From: Ruegeria sp. HKCCSA071
Lineage (GTDB): Bacteria > Pseudomonadota > Alphaproteobacteria > Rhodobacterales > Rhodobacteraceae
Direction: 5' to 3'
Length of the DNA stretch: 64,000 nucleotides
NCBI RefSeq assembly: GCF_017872555.1
Contig: NZ_JAEDOX010000002.1
Location: 248,001-312,000 of the forward strand
Position 1 is the first letter of the stretch, and each line of letters starts with the position of its first letter. The position numbers and the translations under genes were made by a program. Under the pieces are notes generated by a model. It did not search any database. It had not been told where the DNA came from and worked only from the letters and a program-made list of their open reading frames with translations. Of the stretch, positions 20,388 through 27,833 are shown piece by piece.

Positions 20388-21320
20388 CCGAGATGCGCGA
20401 TCCTGGGCCAGCACGACGGCCAAAGCAACCACGCCCGCGCCCAGCGCACGGGTCCAATTCCAGTCTTCCCCCAGCATCAGCATGATCAGCATCACGTAAA
20501 ACGGGGCGATATTGATGTGAAACGAAGCCAGCGCCACACCCAGCTTGCCCACGGCCGAGATGAACAACACCTGGCTGAGCCCTAGTGATATCAAGGCATA
20601 GATCCCAAGCATCCCCCATTGCTGCCCATCAATGGCGGCGGTTGGCAGCACATCCATGCCCAGCTGGGCCGCCCCAAAACTCAGCACCGCGGCCATGAGC
20701 AACCCACCGACGAAGGTAATCGTACAGCGCCCGATCTGACTAAGCTCGGGGAAGTCGCGCGCGGTGGCCATGCTACCCCAACAAAACAGGCCCGTTGCAA
20801 GGATCGCCAGAACCGCGCCCAGCCCCAGCTGTTCGGGCGCGGCGGCGCTGGTTGCAATCAGCCCACCCAGAACCGACACCAGAACACCCAACGCAAAGGT
20901 CCATTTCAGCCGTCGGGTTCCAGCCACCAACTCCAGTACCGTTGCAAGCAAGGGCGCGCAGGATGCAATGATCGCGACTGTCACCGGGTCCGTCATTTTC
21001 TGCGCCACGATCAGCAGAAACATAGCAAAGCCGAAACCAAAGCCGCCGACAACCATCGCCCGGCCCCATCTGGCGCGCAACACTCTGCTTGGACCGTCCA
21101 GCAGAATCCAGACCGGTATCAGAACGGCAACCGCCAGCACCAGGCGCGCAGTCAGCAATGCAACGGGAGGCCAGGTTTGCAGCAACACTTCTGCCGCGGG
21201 GAAACCCGCTGCCCAGGTGATCATGGAGGCAACGGCCAACCCATTCCCTGACAGCGCTGGGTTTTGGCCACCAGACAAAACGGTAGTTGCCCCGCGTACG
21301 GGTTCCGGGCTCATCGCCAT
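20370..21320 (-). CDS. EamA/DMT family transporter
   Basis: A 316-aa integral membrane protein with about ten predicted helices in two EamA repeats; typical segments are PPVALLTARLVLAVAVLIPVW and the C-terminal YALISLGLSQVLFISAVGKLG. Drug/metabolite superfamily members export or import small metabolites; the substrate cannot be told from the sequence. The start at 21320 (MAMSPEPVRG) is preceded by AAAGG about 9 nt upstream; the frame extends to 21452 without family similarity. The 3' end overlaps the DUF1285 gene by 18 bp in convergent orientation. Confidence 0.87.
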   Translation of the reverse strand: MAMSPEPVRGATTVLSGGQNPALSGNGLAVASMITWAAGFPAAEVLLQTWPPVALLTARLVLAVAVLIPVWILLDGPSRVLRARWGRAMVVGGFGFGFAMFLLIVAQKMTDPVTVAIIASCAPLLATVLELVAGTRRLKWTFALGVLVSVLGGLIATSAAAPEQLGLGAVLAILATGLFCWGSMATARDFPELSQIGRCTITFVGGLLMAAVLSFGAAQLGMDVLPTAAIDGQQWGMLGIYALISLGLSQVLFISAVGKLGVALASFHINIAPFYVMLIMLMLGEDWNWTRALGAGVVALAVVLAQDRASRSAKIC

Positions 21321-21492
21321 TGGATTCGGACCTTTTGTTAATGCGGCACCCGTAATGACGAGCCGCGCTGAGCGGACCTTTGCTGATTCGGTGCAGGCGA
21401 TCTGGTCGATTTTCGACAATCTGTCGTTTTCGATCCCTTCCCCGAAAATCATCCCTTGGGTATGGTCGGATCACCACAACCACTGACCGCTC

Positions 21493-22257
21493 ATGCCCAG
21501 ATTTGCTGCCAACCTTTCGCTTCTGTTTACGGAAATGCCTTACCTGGATCGGTTTCAGGCGGCGGCAGATGCCGGGTTTACCGCGGTCGAGGTTTTGTTT
21601 CCTTACGACATCGCCGCGACGGAAACCCGCCGCGCCTTGATTGCCAACGGGTTGGAGCTTGTGTTGATCAACGCGCCACCGCCCAACTACACCGGGGGTG
21701 CGCCGGGTTACGCAGCGATCCCCGATGGTCAATCGCGGTTCCAGTCGGACATTCGCCGTGTCCTGCGATATGCGGGGGTGCTACGCCCCGGCCTGATCCA
21801 CATCATGTCCGGATACACCACCGGGCCGGATGCATTGAACTGTTTTGTGCAAAATCTGCAATGGGCCGCCGATTTCGCCCCACAGCAACAATTCACCATC
21901 GAGCCGCTCAACCCGGTTTCACAGCCCGGATATTTTTTGAACGATTACGATCTGGCAGCAGAGGTGCTCAACCAGGTGGATCGCCCGAATGTCGGCCTGC
22001 AATATGACAGCTTTCACGCCCATATGATCCATGGCGACGCGCTGGCTGTCTGGGATCGCTTTCATCCGCAGGTGGTCCATGCCCAAATCGGCGCAGCCCC
22101 GGATCGCATGGAACCGGGTCGTGGCCCAACGGATTTCAAAGGCTTGTTCTCGGCCATGGACGCGGCAGGTTATGGCGGCTGGGTTAGCGCGGAATACACA
22201 CCCTCAACTCAACGCACCTGCGACACACTTGACTGGATGCGGGACTTGCACTGGTAA
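21493..22257 (+). CDS. hyi: Hydroxypyruvate isomerase-like TIM barrel protein
   Basis: A 254-aa AP-endonuclease-family-2 TIM barrel. It matches Hyi at the N-terminus (MPRFAANLSLLFTEMPYLDRF, quoted by its core ANLSLLFTE), the substrate-binding EPLNP motif, the QYDSFHAHM strand and the C-terminal GWVSAEYTP. Hyi interconverts hydroxypyruvate and tartronate semialdehyde in glyoxylate metabolism; close relatives include OtnI-type isomerases, so the exact substrate is open. No glyoxylate carboligase or tartronate semialdehyde reductase gene lies next to it. It diverges from the EamA gene, with a 172-bp gap. Confidence 0.85.
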   Translation: MPRFAANLSLLFTEMPYLDRFQAAADAGFTAVEVLFPYDIAATETRRALIANGLELVLINAPPPNYTGGAPGYAAIPDGQSRFQSDIRRVLRYAGVLRPGLIHIMSGYTTGPDALNCFVQNLQWAADFAPQQQFTIEPLNPVSQPGYFLNDYDLAAEVLNQVDRPNVGLQYDSFHAHMIHGDALAVWDRFHPQVVHAQIGAAPDRMEPGRGPTDFKGLFSAMDAAGYGGWVSAEYTPSTQRTCDTLDWMRDLHW

Positions 22258-22310
22258 TTTTCATTCAAATACCGCACATCAGGGGCATTGCGACCATTAG
22301 GATGCCCGCC

Positions 22311-22541
22311 ATGATACCAGCCCGCTATGCCCGTGCCGTTTTCAGCCTGATCATGTCCGGCCTCATGTCCTTGATTGTAACGGGGATTGCGACGGTCAAA
22401 GCAATTGGGTTTAACCCCGGCACAGTTGGCGACTGGATGGCGTCCTGGGCTTTTTGCTGGCCCATCGCCTTCACCGTAATCCTGCTGTTTGGCCCATCTG
22501 TGCAACGAATGGTGAACCGCATGGTCGGGCCGCAGGGCTGA
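22311..22541 (+). CDS. DUF2798 small membrane protein
   Basis: A 76-aa protein with two transmembrane helices (FSLIMSGLMSLIVTGIATV and WAFCWPIAFTVILLFGPSV), separated by the short loop typical of DUF2798. Function is unknown. The ATG at 22311 lies 9 nt behind an AGG element, while the ATG at 22302 would directly abut it, so the former is preferred. It sits 53 bp behind hyi and converges on polA. Confidence 0.75.
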   Translation: MIPARYARAVFSLIMSGLMSLIVTGIATVKAIGFNPGTVGDWMASWAFCWPIAFTVILLFGPSVQRMVNRMVGPQG

Positions 22542-22584
22542 CCCGCTGCAAGGACAGACCGCCGAGGACTGATGAACAACGCCG

Positions 22585-25383
22585 TTAGTGCGCCTCGGCC
22601 CAGTTCGCCCCCTTCCCGGCATCCACGACCAGCTTCACATCCAGCTTGACCGCAGGATTCGAGGCGTCCTCCATCACGTCACGGGCCACGTCGACCACCT
22701 GATCCACCGCGTCTTCGGCCACTTCGAACAGCAACTCATCGTGAACCTGCAACAGCATCCTGGCAGGTAATCCGGCGATCGCGTCCGGCATTCGCACCAT
22801 CGCGCGCCGGATCACATCCGCCGCCGTACCTTGAATTGGCGCATTGATCGCCGCGCGGCGCGAGAACCCTGCATGTGGCCCTTTGGCATTGATCTCGGGC
22901 GTGTGAATCTTGCGCCCGAATAGGGTTTGCACATAGCCGTGCTCTTTCGCAAATTCGACTGTGTCGTCCATATAGCGGCGAATGCCTGGGAAACGTTCGA
23001 AATAACGATCAATAAAGCCCTGCGCCTCGGCCCGTGGGATACGCAGGTTCCGGGCCAGACCAAAGCCCGAGATGCCGTAGATCACGCCGAAGTTGATTGC
23101 CTTTGCCTGACGGCGGATATCAGGTGTCATCTCATCCAACGGCACGTCGAACATCTCGGACGCGGTCATGGCGTGAATATCCAAACCATCAGAAAACGCC
23201 TGTTTCAGAGCCGAAATATCAGCAATATGGGCCAGAATGCGCAACTCAATCTGGCTGTAGTCTAGACTTACCAAGACATTGCCCGGCTCGGCGATGAAAG
23301 CCTCACGAATACGCCGCCCTTCTTCTGTGCGCACCGGAATGTTTTGCAGGTTGGGATCGGTCGAAGCCAGACGCCCCGTGTTCGCTCCGGTGATCGAATA
23401 TGACGTATGTACCCGGCCTGTGTCGGGGTTGATATGGGTCTGTAGCGCGTCGGTATAGGTCGATTTCAGCTTGCTCAGCTGCCGCCAGTCCAGCACACGG
23501 CGCGGCAGTTCATGCTCGGTTGCGAGGTCTTCCAGAATATCAGCCCCGGTTGAGTATTTCCCGGTCTTGCCTTTTTTCCCGCCTTCCAGACCCATCTTGT
23601 CGAACAGGATTTCGCCCAGTTGAGCAGGCGATCCGACATTAAAGCTTCCCCCGGCCAACTCGTGAATTTCAGCCTCTAAACCGGCCATTTTCTGGGCAAA
23701 TGCATTGGACATCCGGCTCAGGACATCACGGTCGACCTTGATTCCATGCATCTCCATCCCGGCCAGTACCGGGACCAGCGGCCGTTCCAGCGTCTCATAG
23801 ACGGTGGTCACCTGTGCCCGGTGCAATTGCGGTTTGAACAGCTGCCACAAACGCAGGGTGATGTCCGCATCTTCAGCGGCATAGGCCGTGGCCTCGTCAA
23901 TCGCAACCTTGTCGAAGGTGATTGCCGATTTTCCCGACCCCAGCAGTGGTTTGATCGGGATTGGTGTGTGGCTCAGATAACGCTCGGACAGGGTGTCCAT
24001 CCCATGCCCATGTTCACCGCCATGCATGGCGTAGGACATCAGCATCGTATCGTCGATGGGTGCCACGTCGATGCCGTGTCGCCTGAAGATCTTGGCATCA
24101 TATTTCATGTTCTGCCCGATCTTGAGGACCGACGGATCCTCGAGCATCGGTTTCAAAAGCATCAGGGCTTCATCCAATTGCATCTGCCCATCGGCCAAAG
24201 CATCCGATCCAAACAGATCGTCCGCTGATCCATCGCGGTGGGTCAACGGGATGTAACAGGCTTCTCCGGCCTCGACGCACAGCGAAATACCCACCAGACC
24301 GGCAATCATCTCGTTCAGGCCCGTGGTCTCTGTGTCTACAGCCACCCAACCACGCTCATAGGCCTGGTCAATCCACTTTTGCAGGGCCGCTGCATCACGT
24401 ACGCATTCGTATTTCGAACTGTCAAACGGGATCACCTCGGCCTCGACCTCTGCCGCCGCTGGCGCAGGCGCGTCGGTGATCACCGGAGCCTCAACCCCCA
24501 GCTTGTCAGCGATGCGCTTGGTGAGGGTACGGAACTCCATCTCGGCCAGAAACGCCAACAGCGTGTCTGCATCGGGGTCCCTCACCTCAAGGTCGTCCAA
24601 GGTGAAATCCAGCGGAGTATTCTCGTCCAGTTGAACCAGTTTCTTCGAAAGCTCGATCTGGTCTCGCATTTCGATCAGGGTCTGGCGGCGTTTGGGCTGC
24701 TTGATCTCATCTGCCCGGTCCAGCAGGGTCTCCAGGTCGCCGAATTCGTTGATCAGCAAAGCCGCCGTCTTGATCCCGATCCCCGGCGCGCCAGGAACAT
24801 TGTCGACGCTATCACCTGCCAACGCCTGAACATCGACCACACGTTCCGGTCCAACCCCGAACTTCTCGACCACGCCATCCCGGTCAATGCGTTTGTTCTT
24901 CATCGCATCCAGCATTTCGACGCCGTCCCCGACCAACTGCATCAAGTCCTTGTCGGAACTCACGATGGTCACACGGCCACCCGCATCTCGCGCCTGAACA
25001 GCGAGGGTCGCGATAATGTCGTCAGCCTCATAGCCCTCCATCTCCTTGCAGGCGATGTTGAACGCTTTTGTCGCCTCGCGGGTCAGCGGCATCTGTGGGC
25101 GCAGATCCTCGGGCATCGCTTCACGGTTGGCTTTATAGAGGTCATAAAGGTCATTGCGGAAGGTATGCGAGCCTTTATCAAAGATCACCGCCACATGGGT
25201 CGGCGCATCTGGCCCGGTGTTTCCCTCGACATATTTCTGCAACATGTTGCAAAAGCCCGAAACAGCCCCAATTGGCAGACCATCCGACTTGCGGGTCAAC
25301 GGTGGCAACGCGTGATAGGCCCTGAAAATAAAGGCCGATCCGTCGATCAGATGCAGGTGACACCCTTTTCCGAAAATGCTCAT
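22585..25383 (-). CDS. polA: DNA polymerase I
   Basis: A 932-aa full-length Pol I. The N-terminal 5'-3' exonuclease (FEN) domain occupies about 1-290 (LIDGSAFIFRAYHALPPL, VSSDKDLMQLV). The 3'-5' exonuclease domain retains its acidic motif (VAVDTETTGLN near 350), so proofreading should be functional. The polymerase domain has motif A (VSLDYSQIELRILAH), motif B (RRQAKAINFGVIYG) and motif C (LQVHDELLFE near 880). It replaces RNA primers and fills repair gaps. AGGGAG precedes the ATG. It stands alone on the minus strand; the next gene upstream is a small membrane protein 70 bp away. Confidence 0.98.
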   Translation of the reverse strand: MSIFGKGCHLHLIDGSAFIFRAYHALPPLTRKSDGLPIGAVSGFCNMLQKYVEGNTGPDAPTHVAVIFDKGSHTFRNDLYDLYKANREAMPEDLRPQMPLTREATKAFNIACKEMEGYEADDIIATLAVQARDAGGRVTIVSSDKDLMQLVGDGVEMLDAMKNKRIDRDGVVEKFGVGPERVVDVQALAGDSVDNVPGAPGIGIKTAALLINEFGDLETLLDRADEIKQPKRRQTLIEMRDQIELSKKLVQLDENTPLDFTLDDLEVRDPDADTLLAFLAEMEFRTLTKRIADKLGVEAPVITDAPAPAAAEVEAEVIPFDSSKYECVRDAAALQKWIDQAYERGWVAVDTETTGLNEMIAGLVGISLCVEAGEACYIPLTHRDGSADDLFGSDALADGQMQLDEALMLLKPMLEDPSVLKIGQNMKYDAKIFRRHGIDVAPIDDTMLMSYAMHGGEHGHGMDTLSERYLSHTPIPIKPLLGSGKSAITFDKVAIDEATAYAAEDADITLRLWQLFKPQLHRAQVTTVYETLERPLVPVLAGMEMHGIKVDRDVLSRMSNAFAQKMAGLEAEIHELAGGSFNVGSPAQLGEILFDKMGLEGGKKGKTGKYSTGADILEDLATEHELPRRVLDWRQLSKLKSTYTDALQTHINPDTGRVHTSYSITGANTGRLASTDPNLQNIPVRTEEGRRIREAFIAEPGNVLVSLDYSQIELRILAHIADISALKQAFSDGLDIHAMTASEMFDVPLDEMTPDIRRQAKAINFGVIYGISGFGLARNLRIPRAEAQGFIDRYFERFPGIRRYMDDTVEFAKEHGYVQTLFGRKIHTPEINAKGPHAGFSRRAAINAPIQGTAADVIRRAMVRMPDAIAGLPARMLLQVHDELLFEVAEDAVDQVVDVARDVMEDASNPAVKLDVKLVVDAGKGANWAEAH

Positions 25384-25453
25384 GCGCGCGCTCCCTATCG
25401 GTCAGGGATGGTTCTGCCACAGGGTCGCGCGGGTGACCAGTCTTGAACTTGGA

Positions 25454-25924
25454 CTAACCGCCGAAGAGGCCGCTGAAAACGTCCGAGAAACTGTTCAGCA
25501 GCGCCATAATGATCAACACACCGAGGAAGGCAAAAAACGCGAAGGCAAAGAACTGGAACAAAATTGCGCCGATGCCAACAGCAATCCCAGCAATGGCAGG
25601 GCGCCGCCTTTCGTGACGCAGGATGCCAACAACCGACAGAATAACCGCCAGCCCACCTAGCATGGCAACACCGATCTGCAGGAAATCATCCAGATCGCGC
25701 GCGCGCGCAACGGGCTCAGGCTGCTCCATCCCTGCGGCCGCGCGCAGAGTAGATTTGCCGATTTCAGCTGCCAGTTCACCCAGCGACACGCCCGAGGACT
25801 GGTTTGGGGCAAATGGACCAGCCCAGAAGACAAACAAGGCAGCAAACAATGCCAAAGACGCTATGCAAAAGCCAACCCAACCAAAAATCGGGTTGGCGGA
25901 ATCATTGGATGTAATATCGCTCAT
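25454..25924 (-). CDS. Uncharacterised membrane protein
   Basis: A 156-aa protein with one N-terminal helix (about 14-36), a polar segment (about 40-80), then two or three helices (LQIGVAMLGGLAVILSVVGIL and a very Phe-rich stretch FQFFAFAFFAFLGVLIIMALL). A Ser/Asn/Asp-rich cytoplasmic N-terminus precedes the first helix. I do not recognise the family. The ATG at 25924 is preferred over a GTG one codon upstream. It is upstream of polA on the same strand, with a 70-bp gap. Confidence 0.65.
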   Translation of the reverse strand: MSDITSNDSANPIFGWVGFCIASLALFAALFVFWAGPFAPNQSSGVSLGELAAEIGKSTLRAAAGMEQPEPVARARDLDDFLQIGVAMLGGLAVILSVVGILRHERRRPAIAGIAVGIGAILFQFFAFAFFAFLGVLIIMALLNSFSDVFSGLFGG

Positions 25925-26006
25925 CACGCTCGCCTACGTTGCTTGCCACGTGCATTACCATAAAAAAACACGGCGAGATTTGGGCGAAACCCAACTAGGC
26001 CAGCAA

Positions 26007-26183
26007 TCAGCTTCGCTCTGTGCCTTTCAGAACATATTTGCAGTCGCAATAGGGGCATTCGACCCAGCCTGCGTCTTCTGGAATTTGCAGCCACACGCGC
26101 GGATGGCCCAACGCACCTTCGCCGCCGTCACAGGCAACACGGGCGGTTTCGACGATCTTTGTTTCCGGCGCTTCGATGGTCAC
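26007..26183 (-). CDS. Zinc-finger (zf-CHCC) protein, NDUFS6-like
   Basis: A short protein with the CHCC zinc-binding pattern: a Cys in ACDGG, the conserved GHPRVWLQI, then [10 protein letters not shown]. This domain is shared with the complex I accessory subunit NDUFS6 and is found as a stand-alone protein in alphaproteobacteria. I chose a GTG at 26183 (58 aa) because AAGAAGGA lies 9 nt upstream and the family starts near TIEAPETK; an ATG at 26222 (71 aa) is the alternative and would leave only 15 bp to the divergent ABC gene. No complex I genes are nearby, so a link to respiration is by homology only. Confidence 0.83.
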   Translation of the reverse strand: MTIEAPETKIVETARVACDGGEGALGHPRVWLQIPEDAGWVECPYCDCKYVLKGTERS

Positions 26184-26237
26184 GGCTGGCGATCCTTCTT
26201 CGGTTGTCGGCCACGCGGGCATGTATTAGGTGCGTTT

Positions 26238-27263
26238 ATGGGCGATGATCAAACCGGGGGCAAGTGCCACATGTGCGACGCGGCAATCAGGATCGAAGGG
26301 CTGCGCAAAACCTATCGCGGTGGCAAGGGTCAGCCCGAAAAGCATGCGCTGAAAGGCATTAACCTGACCGTCCCGCGCGGCTCGGTTTTTGGTCTGCTGG
26401 GTCCGAACGGTGCCGGAAAATCGACCCTGATCAATATCCTAGCTGGTCTGGTGGTGAAGTCGGCGGGTCGCGTGGCGATCTGGGGCTTCGATCAGGATCA
26501 GAATCCACGCCAGTCGCGATCGGCCATTGGTGTGATGCCACAAGAGCTCAACCTCGACCCGTTTTTCACCCCGCGCGGCGCGCTTGAGGTTCAGGCCGGT
26601 CTCTATGGCGTTCCGAAGTCCGAACGGCGCAGTGATCAGATTCTTGAACTGGTCGGTCTCAGTGACAAGGCCGAGGCCTATGCCCGCACTCTTTCGGGTG
26701 GGATGCGGCGGCGGTTGCTGCTGGCCAAGGCACTGGTGCATCACCCGAAAATCCTTGTGCTTGATGAGCCCACAGCAGGTGTGGATATCGAACTGCGCCA
26801 GATGCTCTGGGCCAATGTGCGCAAGCTGAACGAACGGGGCATGACCATCATCCTGACCACCCACTACTTGGAAGAAGCGCAGGAGATGTGCGACGAGATC
26901 GCCATTATCAACCACGGTGAAAAGGTCGCGCAGGACAGCACGGCCAACTTGCTGGGCCGCATGGACAGCCGCACCATGGTGATTGTGCCCGACAGCCCGA
27001 TCATTGATCTGCCTGTGTCAGAAGGCGTCGAGGCAGCTCTCCGCGATGATGGCAGCCTTGTCCTGCAATACCGAAACATTCAGACCAGTGCCGAGCAGGT
27101 TCTGGAATCGGTGCGCGCCGCGAATATCCGCATCCGCGACGTCCGCACGGAAGAGGCCGATCTTGAGGATGTATTCCTTGCCCTGACCTCGTCCCGTACC
27201 GAGGATCACCCAGCGGATGATAAGGATCAGCCACGCCGGGGCATCCACCGGGTCAAGCTTTAG
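26238..27263 (+). CDS. ABC transporter ATP-binding protein (ABC-2 type, no adjacent permease)
   Basis: A 341-aa ATPase of the CcmA/YadG (ABC-2 exporter) type. Walker A is GPNGAGKST, the signature is LSGGMRRR, Walker B is ILVLDEPTAG and the switch His lies in TTHYLEEA. A C-terminal ~90-residue extension (from about 235) resembles the regulatory tail of drug or polysaccharide exporters. AGG lies 7 nt before the ATG at 26238; a second ATG at 26271 is possible. No membrane permease gene flanks it: the zinc-finger gene diverges and a DUF1203 gene converges with a 4-bp stop overlap. It must therefore act with a permease encoded elsewhere, or work in another role. Confidence 0.9.
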   Translation: MGDDQTGGKCHMCDAAIRIEGLRKTYRGGKGQPEKHALKGINLTVPRGSVFGLLGPNGAGKSTLINILAGLVVKSAGRVAIWGFDQDQNPRQSRSAIGVMPQELNLDPFFTPRGALEVQAGLYGVPKSERRSDQILELVGLSDKAEAYARTLSGGMRRRLLLAKALVHHPKILVLDEPTAGVDIELRQMLWANVRKLNERGMTIILTTHYLEEAQEMCDEIAIINHGEKVAQDSTANLLGRMDSRTMVIVPDSPIIDLPVSEGVEAALRDDGSLVLQYRNIQTSAEQVLESVRAANIRIRDVRTEEADLEDVFLALTSSRTEDHPADDKDQPRRGIHRVKL

Positions 27264-27724
27264 GCGCGGTCTATTCGCGCCTGATAGCAGTTATTCCGCG
27301 CAGACCGCACGTGAATATAGGCGACGTCGGATCGGGAAAGGATTTCCCTGACTTTTGCGCCGATCCTGTCCGTCGGTGTGACCGCCCCGGTGCCATAGAC
27401 GATCCTGTCATCCGCACCGTAGCCCTTGATCAGATAGTCGGGCGAGGTGATCAGAATTTCGGGCAGCGCGTCTTCCTCGTATCGCTCGCATGGTGTTGCA
27501 CACAGAAAGATCGGGCCGGTTTCTGCATAGGGATGTGTCTCTGAAAAAGGCCGATGTGCCAGTATCAGCATCTCATCGCCCTCGGGGATATGTCGCAGGC
27601 AGTGGCGGCACGGGTTACCTGCACCCGTCGACACAGCGCGTTCCGGCGTTGAACCATATGCATCCGGGCCACCCGCCTGTAGGGCGCGTACATCGTTGGT
27701 GGGCAAAGCAGTGATTTTGAACAT
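27260..27724 (-). CDS. DUF1203 domain-containing protein
   Basis: A 154-aa protein matching DUF1203: MFKITALPTNDVRALQAGG at the start, CRHCLRHIPEGDEMLILAHRPF in the middle (two Cys in CRHC) and YGTGAVTPTDRI near the end. The function of the family is unknown. The start at 27724 is preceded by AGGAGA. The stop overlaps that of the convergent ABC ATPase gene by 4 bp. Its start region faces dnaE2, so the 109-bp gap 27725-27833 holds both promoters. Confidence 0.87.
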   Translation of the reverse strand: MFKITALPTNDVRALQAGGPDAYGSTPERAVSTGAGNPCRHCLRHIPEGDEMLILAHRPFSETHPYAETGPIFLCATPCERYEEDALPEILITSPDYLIKGYGADDRIVYGTGAVTPTDRIGAKVREILSRSDVAYIHVRSARNNCYQARIDRA

Positions 27725-27802
27725 CTCGGATCTCCTTTTTGCCGACCATGCCCACCTGACCGGACCCAATCGACCCGTTTCCTGCGCAAAGGACTCGAAA
27801 AA

Positions 27803-27817
27803 GAACAAAACGTGAAT
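27803..27817 (+). promoter_or_regulatory. Near-consensus LexA (SOS) box before dnaE2
   Basis: GAAC-N7-GAAT lies 16 bp before the dnaE2 start codon. The alphaproteobacterial LexA site is GAAC-N7-GAAC (GTTC-N7-GTTC on the other strand), so this has one mismatch at the last base. Position overlapping the expected promoter supports repression by LexA. The same element in perfect form precedes imuB. Confidence 0.6.
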
Positions 27818-27833
27818 ATAATGTGGAATCGCC

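Noticed and set aside
24238..25446. 402-residue plus-strand frame opposite polA
   Set aside because: Antisense shadow of the FEN and exonuclease domains, without start signals or recognisable domains.
25623..26237. N-terminal extension of the ABC ATPase frame
   Set aside because: It runs antisense through two minus-strand genes; a ribosome binding site and the domain start support 26238.
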